Source: Gigaspora margarita
Taxonomy: Eukaryota > Glomeromycota > Glomeromycetes > Diversisporales > Gigasporaceae
Reading direction: 5' to 3'
Length of the DNA: 64,000 nt
NCBI GenBank assembly: GCA_009809945.1
Contig: WTPW01000758.1
Location: 62,001-126,000, forward strand
Below are positions 36,335 through 48,182 of this stretch, one piece after another (position 1 is the stretch's first letter; each line of letters opens with the position of its first letter). The translations under genes and the position numbers were made by a program. The notes below the pieces were generated by a model. The model worked only from the letters and a program-made list of their open reading frames with translations. It searched no databases and had not been told where the DNA came from.

Positions 36335-37475
36335 TATAATAGTGTATTTTTGAGTACTGAACAAGTTTACTTAGGGGTCAAAGTTATAATTCATTAGTAA
36401 AATTTTGTATGATGCTAAATTTTCTATATTTTTATTAATAAAAATATAGAAAATTCTGTATTATGCAAAATTTTACTAATGAATTATAACTTGAAGCTCT
36501 AATAAACTTGTTCAGCACTAAAAACTACATTCTGATAGTATATGATTATTTAATTTTTTCAATTTTTGAAATAAAGATGAGTAAAATTGGTAAATTTTCA
36601 TCAAAATGTAATATTGCTCACCTTTATTTGAAAATTTAAAAAAAAATCAAAAAATATATACTGATATAGTATATTTTTTGATGCTGAACATGTTTACTTA
36701 TAGCTCAAAATTATGATTAATTAGTACAATTTTGCATTATGTAGAATTTTCTATATTTTTATTAATAAAAATATAGAAAAATTTTAATAAATTTTCAAAT
36801 AAAGATGAGCAATATTATATTTTGATAAAAATTTACCAATTTTACTCATCTTTATTTTAAATATTAAAAAAAATTAAATATTATATGCCATCAGAATATA
36901 GTTTTTAGTGCTGAACAAGTTTACTTAGGGCTCAAAGTTATATTTAATTAGTAAAATTTTGCATGATACAGAATTTACTATATTTTTATTAATAAAAATA
37001 TAGAAAATTCATCATTATGCAAAATTTTACTAATGAATTATAACTTAGANCCCTAATTAAATTTGTTTAAAACTAAATTCTATATTTTAGTATATAATTA
37101 TTTAACTTTTTTAATTTTTGAAATAAAAATGAGTAAAATTGGTAAATTTTTATCAAAAATGCATATTTGCTCATCTTTATTTAAAAAATTAAAAAAATTA
37201 AAAGAATATATACCAAAATAATGTATGTTTTAGTTTGAACAAGTTTACTTAAAGCTTAAATTTATTATTCATTAGCAAATTTTGCATAATTCAAAATTTT
37301 CTATATTTTATTAATAAAAAAATAAATAATTCTATATTGTACAAAATTTTACTAATGAAATATGACTTTGGGCACTAAATAAACTTTTTTAGCATGCAAT
37401 AACACATTATTTTGGTATATAATTATATTTTAATTAAGTTTATTTAAAGCCCAAAATTAAAATCTATTAGTAAAA
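36335..37475. repeat. tandem array of nested palindromes, period about 550 bp
   Basis: Two to three diverged units. Each contains ACAAGTTTACTTAGGG.TCAAAG, then a palindrome (TTTTCTATATTTTTATTAAT and its complement), then the first block inverted (ATTATAACTT ... AACTTGTT). A second palindrome follows, built on AAAGATGAGTAAAATTGGTA. Units start near 36355, 36690/36905 and 37230. No frame is conserved between them. One N at 37050. Confidence 0.75.
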
Positions 37476-37614
37476 TTTTGATAAATTTTGTTTAAAATTG
37501 ACCAATCAGAATCATCTTATGTGGAGGAGAGTGGTACCCTTGATAAAAAATATTATATAATATCTGTTAGCGCCCTTACTGCATCAAGCAAAATTTTAGA
37601 GGAACTATATATTG

Positions 37615-37795
37615 TTAGTAAGGGGTATGCCATTTATTACGTAATATTTTCACTTAGTAGCCAACCTTATCCATGTATGGTGTAATCACTTTATCTAATT
37701 CAGATTGGTTAATATAATATATAGATGTGATTACTACCTTTGCTATGTATCTATGGTAAAAATTACGTAATAAATGGCATGCCCCTAATCCCTTA
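37615..37795. mobile_element. MITE with GGCATGCC / ATTTATTACGTAAT TIRs
   Basis: About 180 bp. The left end TTAGTAAGGGGTATGCCATT then TATTACGTAAT, and the right end inverted TAAGGGATTAGGGGCATGCC then ATTTATTACGTAAT. The interior holds a second inverted pair (GTGTAATCAC / GTGATTAC). The TTACGTAA word is shared with the ends of the KDZ locus. Confidence 0.8.
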
Positions 37796-37815
37796 GATAG
37801 CAATTGATATATAAC

Positions 37816-38045
37816 CCCCTGTGGTAAATTAAAATAAAATCAGATTAAAATAAAACTAGGAACCTCTCTTGCTCATCTTTAAAGCTTATAAAATCCACAT
37901 ATACTTGTTTATTAATAACCTAACCCTAAACCCTAACCCTAAACCTAAAAAAAAACCTCTAAAATGTCTTCTAAAAAATTTTAAAATTTTTTTAAAAAAT
38001 AAAAAAATTTCATTTTAATCTGATTTTATTTTAATCTGTCACAGT
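37816..38045. mobile_element. MITE with AAAATCAGATTAAAAT TIRs and CCCTAA centre
   Basis: About 230 bp. TIRs of about 35 bp: left CTGTGGTAAATTAAAATAAA, right inverted CTGTGACAGATTAAAATAAA, both followed by ATCAGATTAAAATRAAA. The centre contains CCTAACCCTAAACCCTAACC (from about 37919). It lies 20 bp from the previous MITE. Confidence 0.82.
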
Positions 38046-38051
38046 AATTAC

Positions 38052-38425
38052 TAACAATATATAGCAAAAAAATTTGTTAGATTTTTTAAACTTTGACATT
38101 AATTTTTTGATAACTATTAATTCAAATTAGTTTAAATTTTTATTGAACATAATATATATTATCATATATCTCATATTTAAATTTTAGCCAATTTGGACCA
38201 ATAGTTCTTGAAAAATCATTTGTAAACAATAGTCAATATTTTTAAAAAAATTGACTATCATTTACAAACAATTTCTTAAGAACTATACCAAATTAGCTAA
38301 AATTTAAATATGATATATATGATGATATATATTATGTTCAGTAAAAATTTGAGCTGATTGAATCAGTAGTTATCAAAAAAATTAATATCAAATTTTGAAA
38401 AAATCCAACAAAGTTTTTAATCATT
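38052..38425. mobile_element. foldback element of about 370 bp
   Basis: Left arm words TTTGTTAGATTTTTTAAA, CATTAATTTTTTGATAAC, GAACATAATATATATTATCA and TTAGCCAATTTGG all return inverted in 38240-38425. The axis is near 38238. There is no coding content. Confidence 0.8.
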
Positions 38426-38574
38426 AGTAATTAATAGTGGTTATAATCATTATATATCAATATTCATTATATATTGTTAGTAATATATAGCTATATATCA
38501 ATATATATTAATAGTTTTTATTTATTTATATCGATTATTTGCTATATATTGATATATATTAGCTTAAAAATTTT

Positions 38575-38933
38575 GCTGATGTTTTGGTGGTTAAATTATT
38601 CAAAACAGGTTGTTGGATCAAAAGTTATTTAATGTTAAAAAAATTACTTAGTAATAAATAATCTTGGGATCCTGTAATTGGATTTTAATGATTTTGAGCT
38701 TGTTATAATTGTCTCATTAAGACAAAAATTTTGATAGTTAAGTCATTCAAAAAGGACCAGTAGATTGAAAGTTATTATTAATTCTATCAATTAGAACATA
38801 TATAAAATTTATAGTACAAGAAATAAAAGTGAGTTTTATACAAACAATGCTATGTTTTTATTTAATAAATAGCAAACTTTTTAATTATTATATTTATATA
38901 AATATTTGGCTCCGGACAAACAATGCTATGCAT
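38575..38933 (-). repeat. right arm of the TTGTCCGGAGC inverted-repeat pair
   Basis: Contains, inverted, the units of 28167-28440 (TTTGGTGGTTAAATTATTC, GGGATCCTGTAATTGG, GTCATTCAAAAAGGACC) and ends GGCTCCGGACAA at 38919. A 14-bp direct repeat ACAAACAATGCTATG occurs at about 38838 and 38917, bracketing the terminal 80 bp. Confidence 0.7.
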
Positions 38934-38960
38934 TTATCTAGTTGATAGTTTTGATTTTAA

Positions 38961-39075
38961 TACAGTATAGGAAGTAAAAGACATCCAATCAATACATATA
39001 GTGCCAATTTTTGGTAATTATATAATCAATTCTGATTAGTAATTTTTGTGTAATTGATTTTGATTGGTTAGAAAT
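38961..39075 (+). mobile_element. half copy of the Tc1/mariner-like MITE
   Basis: TACAGTATAGGAAGTAAAAG then ACATCCAATC, followed by TATATAATCAATTCTGATTA, aligns with the left half of 12885-13238. The right half and its terminus are missing, so this is a truncated copy. Confidence 0.75.
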
Positions 39076-39129
39076 CTATATATCAGTTATAGAACATATC
39101 ACACAGATAAATTTTACATAATAACTTTC

Positions 39130-39859
39130 ATTAGTGAATTATATAAATGTAATTTTACATAAGTTATTATGGTCTGAAAACTTGCACAAGAATTACGAAT
39201 CGATGTGAAATATTTTGCAATTTTCAATTATGGAATATTATGAAATATATATGTAAAAATTTTACAATATTACATTGCAATAATATGAAATAAATTGCAA
39301 TATTGTGCATTTAAATACCTCCTGACAAGGACTATTGATAAAAATAATAATCGGTAATAATCAATAATAAATGATAAATATCAGATTAAAAATTACAAAT
39401 AATAATTCTAATCAATACTATTATACTATATTTATTTTTAAACATTTTACAAGTTTTCACAAGGTTTTGCAATTTAATATAAAATTTTATATTTATTTAT
39501 TTATTATTATTATTATATATTTTAAATTAGGGTTTTATAATTTATTGCACCTGCAATACATTGCACCCCTTCTATTAATTAAAAATATTGCCTATGAAAC
39601 CATCTTTGGAGTTCTAATAAAAAATATTTCTTGTAAAAATTTGGTATCAACTATATCCCTGCTCTATCCCAGGCCTTAACCCTAATCCTAATATTAACTA
39701 AATTTTAGTTTTTGTTTTGATAAAAATTTTTTAATTATTTGTTATACAAAATTAATGATCTATATACATTAGCGAATTATATATATGTAATCTTACGTAA
39801 GATATTACGGCCCATAATATAACAAAAATCTTACGTTTGATACGATTTATTACGTAATA

Positions 39860-39862
<3 letters not shown>
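39130..39862. repeat. left subterminal region of the KDZ locus
   Basis: Direct duplicates of a GAATTATATA.ATGTAAT.TTAC block at about 39132 and 39774. The first is followed by GAAAACTTGCACAAG..ATTACGAA, whose inverted counterpart occurs at about 55370-55395. Words TTACGTAA, GAAATATT and TTGCAATA are dense. I read this as the left terminal region of a Plavaka-type element. The exact end is not fixed. A CTTAACCCTAATCCTAA tract lies at about 39674. Confidence 0.5.
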
Positions 39863-39890
<28 letters not shown>

Positions 39891-40421
39891 TGACTATTGT
39901 AACGTCTCGCCAGAATTTTCACTTATTAATCCAGATATCTGGTATATCCAATCCACCACTATCGAGTTCCCGTCATCGAATTCCTACCCCAACTTGATTG
40001 TCCATATTACCGAGTTATCCTTCACGGGTGGATTCCGAAGAGTCCTAAGTGCTAACTTTTCCCGAGTGCCTCGAGGGTCCCTAAGAACGATGTACTGCAC
40101 CAGCGCCAGAGAGCCAGAAGACAATAAAGGTCGTAACCCCCATTATTAGTGCCACAAGTTCATGTGACAAGATCTTCATACTACATCTTGTGACTTCGGT
40201 TATTTCAAATTGAGATCCTAGCACAGCCCGCATCAAAGCCACGACGCATAAGGGCTTCTCGTCATTATAGGTCCATCCAGAGATGTTCCGGGTCCCTGTA
40301 TCCCGCAGTGTTTCAGTTCTCTAGACGGCTTATCTTATTTTGCCGTTGCTAGGATTTGAACTAGCGACCTTTCGATTTACATCCTCAGAGCATTAACCGC
40401 TACGCTATCGACCCAGAGGAC
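39863..40421 (-). mobile_element. tRNA-headed SINE, copy S2 (about 559 bp)
   Basis: Flanked by the 14-bp repeat ATTACGTAATATAT (39849-39862 and 40422-40435). Minus-strand reading starts with a convincing tRNA-like head: A box TAGCGTAGCGGTTAATGC (40394-40411 region) and B box TAGTTCAAATCCTAG (40349-40364). The tail is an A run (T run at 39883-39891) preceded by (AT)n. It is strikingly richer in G+C than the flanks. The central block GTGACAAGATCTTCAT / TTGTGACTTCGGTTA is shared with S3. Confidence 0.92.
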
Positions 40422-40435
40422 ATTACGTAATATAT

Positions 40436-40920
40436 TACGTTATATTACGGTAACATTATGCTATTTATTTCGGAATATTTTGAAATATATTGCAAAATAT
40501 TGCGAAATAGATCAAATAAAAAAATGCAAATTTCTTCCCTTACAGGGGTCGTGTACTCATGCAGATCAATAAACTTTTGCATTGTTTCGCAATATTAAAA
40601 TTTTTTTAAAAAAAATAAATAAATGATATACATATTCACATTATGCTTATTTACACGTTTTTGCATAGTTTCGCTATTTATTATAAAATTTTATATTTAT
40701 TATTATTATATATTATACATTATAATTTACATTTATTAAATATACATTTTTAATTAATATTACATTATTATATAGTATTATTTTTATATTATTACAAATA
40801 TTTTAAACTACTTTGCACTTCGTTATATCTAATTCTATTACTATATACAAAAAACTAGCCCTACACACTTATTTTCACTCACTCCACAGTTAGCTATTAT
40901 CTTTGCTTCTTTGTTTTCTA
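40436..40920. other. A+T-rich spacer with GAAATATT words
   Basis: GAAATAT, TTGCGAAATA and TTACGTAATA words continue from the locus end. No gene is supported. Confidence 0.4.
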
Positions 40921-40924
40921 TCGT

Positions 40925-41790
40925 TCTTGAAAGTGTCAGAAGTTGTATAGGCATGCGCAAGGTTTGTTTTTCTCACAAAGTGCTGAAATAAAATAAATTA
41001 ATAAAAAAATTTTAAAAATAAACCAAAAAAACAAAAACAAAAAAAACACGAAGCTTTGACTATTTCTCTATAATCTTCATTTCGCTTTCTTTTTCAAATA
41101 CTTCAAAGAAGTGAAAAAAAATAAAAAAAAACATTTCTCAGAAATGTTGGTATTCTTGCAAATTGTCAGAGAAATCTAGTATGTTCTTGTAAGGTGCCAG
41201 AAAAGTTAAAGCTAGTGTTCTTGTAAAATGCCAGAAAAGTCGCAAAGTTTCAATTAAGTCAGGAATAAATAAAATAAAATAAAATAAAAATTAAAAAATA
41301 AGTAAAAAAAAAAACAAATGAAAAAACAAAAAGTGTAAGCATACTAATAAAAAAAATAAACAAAGCCCAAATCATTTCTCTAGAGTTCGTGTTTTTGCAA
41401 ATTCAGAAATTGCTAAAGCTGGATTAATGTTCTTGCAAAATAACAAAAAAGTTATGAAGCGCCAAAATAGTCTGGGTTGGTTTCTTGCAAAGCACCAGGA
41501 AGTAAGGGTTCTTTCTCGCAAAGTGCCAGAATAAAATAAATTAATAAAACAAATTTAAAAAACAAAAAACAAAATACAAAAACAAATTATGTCAATCAAA
41601 AAAATAAATAAAGTCCTAACTAAACCTTTATTTCTTTAAAGAAGTGTTCTTGGAAATTTAGAAATTTCTGGAGACATCAGTTGTGTGTTCTTGCAAAGTT
41701 TCAGAAGTTTGGGTTTGCTTGCACATGGTTTCGAAATGTTGTTTGTTTTCTTGAAAAGGTGTTCTTGTAAAGTGCCAAAATAAAATAAAA
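40925..41790. repeat. spaced array of GTTCTTGCAAAGTGCCAGAA motifs
   Basis: About twelve degenerate copies of a 20-bp motif GTTCTTGCAAAGTGCCAGAA (near 40923, 40973, 41151, 41184, 41218, 41389, 41430, 41481, 41511, 41648, 41688, 41761), separated by A-rich spacers of AAAATAAATA type. It lies about 0.6 kb beyond the 3' end of the left accessory gene. It could be a subterminal binding-site array of the KDZ element (inference). Confidence 0.7.
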
Positions 41791-42341
41791 TGAAAAAAAA
41801 TTAAAAAATAAATAAAAAAAAATAAAAAAAATGAAAGAAAACAAAAAAAACGAAATGAAAAACAAAAATGAAAGAAAATAAAAAACGAAATGAAAACAAA
41901 AAAGCGAAAAAAAACCAAAATAGATCTAATTAAAAACAAAAGATCTAATAATCTGATCTTGTAGTACATCATCGAACTATTTCAAAAATCAGTCTAAACA
42001 AATTATAGCAAATATATAATAAATTAAATATTACGAAATAGTAATAATTTAAAGCAATATTTATTTAATTTATTTCGATATATTTCGCATTTGCGAAATT
42101 TACTAAATTTATATAACCAAATAATAGATAACAATATAATTTAAATAAACAATACTATATTTTTAATAACTTTATTATAAAATTTTAAATGTTATATATA
42201 AAAAAGCTAAAAAAAAATATATAAAAAAAACGCAGTATTATTTGTATAAAAAAAAAACCAACTAAAAAACAAAAAACTTTTACTTTAAATGTTATATATA
42301 AAAAAAGCTAAAAAAAAATATATAGAAAATAAAATGCAGCA

Positions 42342-44582
42342 TTATTTGTATAAAAAAAAAACAAAACTAAAAACAAAAAACTTATACTCATAACTTTCAT
42401 CTGTTTCTTTTTTCGAATCATCATCTGTTTCTTTTTTCGAATCATTATTATAATCCGAGGATGAGGAACTGGAAGCTCTAGAATCATTATTTTCTGGCTC
42501 GTTTTTAGCTTCGTTTGAATCTTCTGACAATTCTTTCTGATCTTCCTGCTCTATTTCAGAGGTTTCTAAATTTTCAAATCAATTTAATAGTATTGCAAAT
42601 ATTCAAATGTGTTTAAAATAATTTGAAATAACTTATAAATCTTTTTTCTTATCCACACTTGGCCTTTTATATATCTAAAAAATATTTATAAATATTAAAT
42701 AATTTTGACATCAACTATATTAAATATTCAAACCTTGCTAAATTTCTTTGAAATATTTTTATTTTTTCTAACTGGCTCCTAAATAATTAGAATAATTTAT
42801 AGCAATAAAAATAATATTTCGAAGTTAATTAAATTAATTAAAAACTATTTATACTTTTTTGACATTATTAGAATCATTATCTTCTGGCACTTGTTCAGCT
42901 TCTTTCAGATCTTTTGGCGAATCTTCCTGATCTTCCTGCTCTTCTTCAGTTGTTTCTAAATTTTTAATTTAATAGTTTTGCAAAAATTCGAATGTGTTTG
43001 AAATAAATCGAAATATCTTATAAATCTTTTTTTCTTACCCACTATTGGCCTTTTATATGTCTAAAAAATATTTATATATATATTAAATAATTTAGACATA
43101 ATTACAACTATATTAAATATAAAACCTTGCTGATTTCTTCGATTTATTTTTACGTTTTCTAACTGGTTCCTAAATAATTAGAATAATTTATATCAGAAAA
43201 CAATATTTCAAAGTTAATTAAATTAATTAAAAATTATTTATACTTTTTCGACATTATCAGATTTTTTATTAGATTTTTCTTTTTCTGTTTCATCTTCAGA
43301 GCTTAATAATGAAAATCCTGTGTTATGTTTTAAAATGTCCTATTTGTTTTGAAACAATTCGAATTATTTAAATTAATTTAAAAAAAAAATTAATAAAAAT
43401 ATTAATAAATACTTACCAAATTTTTTGCAATCTTATGTTTAATGACAGTATCGGACATCATTATTTTTTTGTATTTTGGATTAAGTATCGCTTGAGCTAC
43501 GGCTATAGCATATGCTACATTTTCTTCAAAGCTATCTCCAGAAGGCCAAATTTTGGTTAAAATTTTAACCATATAGGTCACTCCTGAATCGTCTACCTCA
43601 TTGAATAGCCGCCGGTAGCATGCTTTGATTTTTTCTGATCGTTTCCATTTTAGAACCATTTCGGGTGAAGTATGATTATTAATTGGTTCTAAAAGGTTTC
43701 CAAATACGAAAAATGTAGATGATTTAATCTTGGTTGTCAAAGTACCCCGCAAAGCTCTAATTTTCCAAAAGCTAAAATATATTATTAGTAAAATGCAATA
43801 ATTAAAAAAAAGTGAATAATTTCGAAATATTTTTAAATATTTCAAATATATTCGAAAATAAAAAAAATATATAAATTAAATAAAAAGGTTTTACTAGTCC
43901 ATGAAAATTCTTCATATAATATGAATTCCACTGAGTTGAACTAAACTTTCGTAAATTATCTTTATAATTCGCTCATGCATAATTTTCTACTTTTGATTTT
44001 ATCTGGTCTTTTGTAGGATAAATAGATTTTTCGATTAATATTCTGGCTGCTCTTTAATAGTATCCTTTAATAAAATTTATTAAATGATATTTATAAATAT
44101 TAAATAACTTTAAATGATTTATAATATTATTAAAAAAAANTTTAAACTTAAATAATTACTTCTTTGAATGTTTTTTCATTAGTAAAATCGAAATTATTAT
44201 TCATTTTCTCCTCCATTTCTTTAAACCGATTTTCTAGTCTCCTGACTTTAGAGTTAAGTTCTTGAAGTTGGTGAAGAATTTCTCCTTGGTTTTCAATAAT
44301 CTTAGCTAAGGTTCTTGCTTGTAATTTTATTTAAATATATTATAATTAATAAAATATTAAAAATTAAAAGAATATGTTTAAAAACTTTTAAATACATTCA
44401 GAAGTATTCGAATTTTCATAAGTATTAGAACTGCCAATTCTGAGATTATCAAATCTTTCTGAAAAGCTTTGAGTTAGTTCAGAACCTCTTGTTTTTTCTA
44501 GAGATGCCTTTCCCCTATTAGACTTCTTGCTTGAGTCCTTCTTTGAACTTTTCTTTACAGTGACTTTCATTTCTTGAAACAT
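42342..44582 (-). pseudogene. KDZ-associated accessory gene, left copy (multi-exon)
   Basis: Function unknown. Exon 1 (44582 to about 44388) starts MFQEMKVTVKKSSKKDSSKK, Ser/Lys-rich. Exon 2 (44317-44160) is a coiled coil (ELNSKVRRLENRFKEMEEKM), donor GTAATT. Exon 3 (about 44069-43895) has RAARILIEKSIYPTKDQ and an in-frame TGA. Exon 4 (43771-43417, TTTTAG acceptor, GTAAGT donor) is the best conserved: TFFVFGNLLEPINNHTSPEM, CYRRLF, TKIWPSG, MMSDTVIKHKI. Exon 5 (43339-43232) reads DILKHNTGFSLLSSEDETEK. Small acidic and basic exons (EPVRKRKNKSKK type) follow to 42342. The right copy at 50805-53359 aligns exon by exon. It is divergent from the transposase gene. Probably a mobile-element partner protein (inference). 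Confidence 0.72.
42465..43170 (-). repeat. 390-bp tandem duplication of three accessory-gene exons
   Basis: Within the accessory gene three mini-exons recur at a spacing of about 390 bp: an acidic Glu/Asp exon (near 42950 and 42555, SEIEQEDQ / TEEEQEDQ), a YKRP exon (near 43050 and 42665) and a basic EPVRK exon (near 43160 and 42775). Splice-like ends (TTTAG acceptor, AAG|GTTT donor) are retained in both. The copies have diverged. Confidence 0.75.
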
Positions 44583-45353
44583 TTCTAAAATACTTTAAGA
44601 TAAAAAATGATAAAAAAACTTAAATGAAGTTAGTAGTGTAGTTAGTATTAAATAATAAATGAAAGACTTAAAAATTTTAAAAAAACTAAAATAAATAAAA
44701 AGCTTTAGAAATAAAGAAAATTTTAATAATAAACGATTAAAAATAGTTGAAATATTTCGAGAAAAGTTGTTTAAAGTTGCTTAATGTTTAAACTGTGCGC
44801 AAAGTTGCAAAATGTTAAAATGTAAAACAATGAAAACAATGTTGATTGTCTATCTAATTATATACTATTTATAGTAATATTTTCTAATTGTATCCTATTT
44901 ATAGTAATATTTTATTAATCCTAGGTATCGCAAAATTAAGCCAAAATTACGCAAAATTCTATTAATGAAGCTGTAGCAGCTAACTAGGTAAAAAATGTTC
45001 CTGAGCCAATTTTACTATTGAACAGGCCTATTTTTTAAAAAATTCCCTTTTTTTGGTGGCTAAAAAATTAAAAACTTTTAATTTTCGGCTAAAATTAAGA
45101 ATTTTGAAGATTATTGGCCTAAATTACTTAATGCAGTTTTATTATATATACTTTTTTTTTGCGTATTATTGAACATATTCTAAATGAGAATTATTTTTTA
45201 ACATTATCTTACTTTCTAAAATAAATATAATGTTTTAAATAGTTGCACATATGTTTGCATCTATGTTCAAATAATTTTAATACATTTATCGCACTATATT
45301 TAAAACAGAAAAATGTTAACATAACAATTTAATATATATTACAAAAATAACTA

Positions 45354-45632
45354 TAGCAGAGGTCTTTTTCAATTTTTAACAGCTCCCTACCTTGTTTAGT
45401 GCGTCAAAATTGCATTGGGATTGCCAAGTATAACTCGAGTTTGCATATGAGAGCATCATGCATTGCGAATACAAAGTAAAATTTCCAATTATATAACATA
45501 ATTAGAAATTTACATTGTACTCGCAATGCAGAAAATGCTCTCCTTATGCAAACCTGGGCTACCTTTAACGCACTCACAATGATCTAAAGCAAGGTAGGGC
45601 AGCTGTTAAAAATTGAAAAAGACCTTTGCTAA
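45354..45632. mobile_element. foldback between the accessory and transposase genes
   Basis: 279 bp. The left end TAGCAGAGGTCTTTTTCAAT and the right end inverted TAGCAAAGGTCTTTTTCAAT, with arms of about 130 bp (TTTTTAACAGCT, CCCTACCTTG, GAGAGCAT, GCATTGCGA). It occupies the divergent intergenic region where both promoters should lie. Ambiguous bases follow at 45715-45739. Confidence 0.82.
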
Positions 45633-46816
45633 TAACTACTAGTTTGCATTAATTTGAAATAATTCGCTGATTTTCGAATGGAGTTAAATATTTATATAGC
45701 TTTATTCTTTTTTGNAATAAATCTATTTAATTNGAAATNCATTGCATTAATTTAAAGTTTATGAATTATATTCATTAAAATAACTAGATAGATAAATTTA
45801 ATATTTAGATATAAATAAGATAAAATATTTTCTTTGCTTTTTGTATTAAATTTTTTTGATTCAATTAACTTTTACATACTTAAACATTTCAAAACATTTT
45901 AAAGTTATAAAATTTATCTTTTTAAAAATATCTGACTTCAAATGCAATTTCTGCTCACATACTTTTACAAAGCGCAATAATCTAAACATATGAATGTTTG
46001 TGTTCTTACTGCCGGTGAAGATGAGCAGCTTTTTGCGAATAATCTTGCTCAAGTTCGCAAGTTTTCGAATCCAAGTAAACTAAATCAAAATGAAAATTTT
46101 GATATTAATGAATATAAATCAGATAGTGAATTTTCACCAAAAAGATATCATTTAAAGATATCAAGTTTCGCAAAACTTCAAAAGTAGTTAAAGATATTTA
46201 ATTCAATTCTAATAGTAATCTTGATAGCACTCTTGCTAGTCCTTTGCATGTATCTAATACAGATGAACTTGCTAGTGGTTTTGATAACATGTCATTTGAA
46301 TTAGATAATTCTAATATTAATTCAAACATTGTTGAAGTTGACCTAACTTCTAATTTACCTGACGATATTGAAACCACTATTGATGAAGATCAGGAATTTT
46401 CTAATGAAATTTTAAATAATTCTACTTACTTCGAACTTATTCGAAGCTCTTCTTCAGATGAAGAATTTGATTAGAAACATGAAGAATTTCCTAATGAGGC
46501 TTACGCTGATTTAATGGTTTTGGTTACTAAATATAAATTAAGTAATGCAGCTAGAAATGCTATTATTTCATTTTTTAATAAGCATTCAAAACATTCAACA
46601 TCACCATTACCAAAAAATATTAGACAAGGAAAAGAGTTTATGAATAATATTAAATCTAACTTGTCATATAAGAAAACCAAAGTATTAGATCTTGATAATA
46701 CTGAGTATTTTTTATACCATATGCTATTAATCAGCTGTATTGAAAATATATTAAAAATTCCTGATATAGCACAAAATTTAGAATTTGAATATAAAGAATT
46801 ATATAAGACTACAGAG

Positions 46817-46899
46817 GTATATATAATTTTTAATATTATTTGTAAATACAATNTACAATTTATTTTGTTTTTATTAATCTATTTTTATTTTTTTTAAAG
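46817..46899 (+). other. transposase intron 1
   Basis: 83-bp intron, donor GTATAT and acceptor TTTAAAG, phase 0 (reading KTTE then DGKK). It shows that the element was adapted to spliceosomal splicing. One ambiguous base at 46852. Confidence 0.8.
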
Positions 46900-47839
46900 G
46901 ATGGTAAAAAGATTATTTATAAAGAGCAAAATAATGGAATGTGGTGGAAAACTGCTCAAAATTCTTTGCCTATAGGATCAAAACTTTTATCAATTATTTT
47001 ATATTCAGATGCAACAAATTGTGACACATTGGGTAAAAGTCAGCTTCACCCAATATATATGTTACTAGGAAATATACCTACATGGCAAAGAAATAAGCAG
47101 GATGCAAAGCAGTTATTGGGTTATTTGCCAATAATTAAAACATCTACTAAAAATAAACCAATAGTTAGACAAACTTTTCATAGATGTTTAGAAGTTATTT
47201 TAAATCCAATTCAAAAGTTTTTGCATTCTGGTACAAATTTGTTAATTAATAACAAATTGATTTGGACCTTTCCAAAAGTTTCAATTATAATCGCAGATTG
47301 GTCAGAAGCTGCAACATTTTGTCTGACTTATAAATCAACAAATTCAAATCACCCTTGTCATTTTTGTTTAGTAAATAGAGATGATTTGGCAAATACAACC
47401 CATTCTAAACATAATTTGGTGCTTAGAAATCATGAAAATATGTGAAACTGTCTCGATAAAAGTGAAGATAAGTCAGTATGTATAGAATCCATACCAAATT
47501 ACTTTTGGAACTTTAAGTAAGTTTATTATTTTATTTATTTTATTTTATTCTAATAATTTCGAAATAATTTAAAAATATTCGGAATACTAAAAATATTTAA
47601 AGAGTACAAAACAAACTTTAGATATTTATTTTAGATTTAAATAATTTCGAATTATTGCAAATTATTTTAAAATGGGTCGAAATATTTTAAATATATTTAG
47701 AATTCAAATGCAAATTTTACTTTTATGAAGATTAATTAATGCTATTCGTTTCGCGACCATATAAATATTATTAAACTATTTCGAACTTTTAAATATTAAC
47801 TGCGCAATATATAATTTATTATTAATATCGGGTCAACTA

Positions 47840-48182
47840 AAATGCACCTATGGTGTTTTACACCATGTTACACAAACCCATTAGAATAGCCAATCAAAAT
47901 TTAAGATCAGGTGTAATATAAAATTTTGGTTTTTTGTTTATTTTTTAAAAAAAACATTCATATCGCAAAAGGTTGCTTATGAAACTACCTTTGGGGCTCT
48001 AATAAAAAAATTTCTTGCTAAATTTGTATATACTAATGCCCCTGATAAAATCCCAGGCCTCACCCTAACTCTAAAGTAATGAAATTTTATTTTTTGTTTT
48101 ATAAAAAATTTATTTTTTTGTTTTTGTTACACAGATTTGCAAATCTAATTTACCTATGGTGTAAAAAACCATAGGCACGTTT
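47840..48182 (-). mobile_element. TA-flanked MITE inside transposase intron 2
   Basis: 343 bp between TA (47838-47839 and 48183-48184). TIRs: left AAATGCACCTATGGTGTTTT then ACACCA; right inverted AAACGTGCCTATGGTTTTTT then ACACCA. The interior has GATCAGGTGTAA, an ACTACCTTTGGGGCTCTAAT block and a degenerate CACCCTAACTCTAA tract, shared with the elements at 26387 and about 39590. It lies in the intron between the 47516 donor and exon 3. Confidence 0.88.

Noticed and set aside
36335-37475. CRISPR-like array
   Set aside because: Repeats are long nested palindromes without uniform spacers, in a eukaryotic context.
41658-41972. 104-codon Phe-rich minus-strand frame
   Set aside because: It arises from A-rich spacers and the GTTCTTGCAAAGTGCCAGAA array read in antisense.
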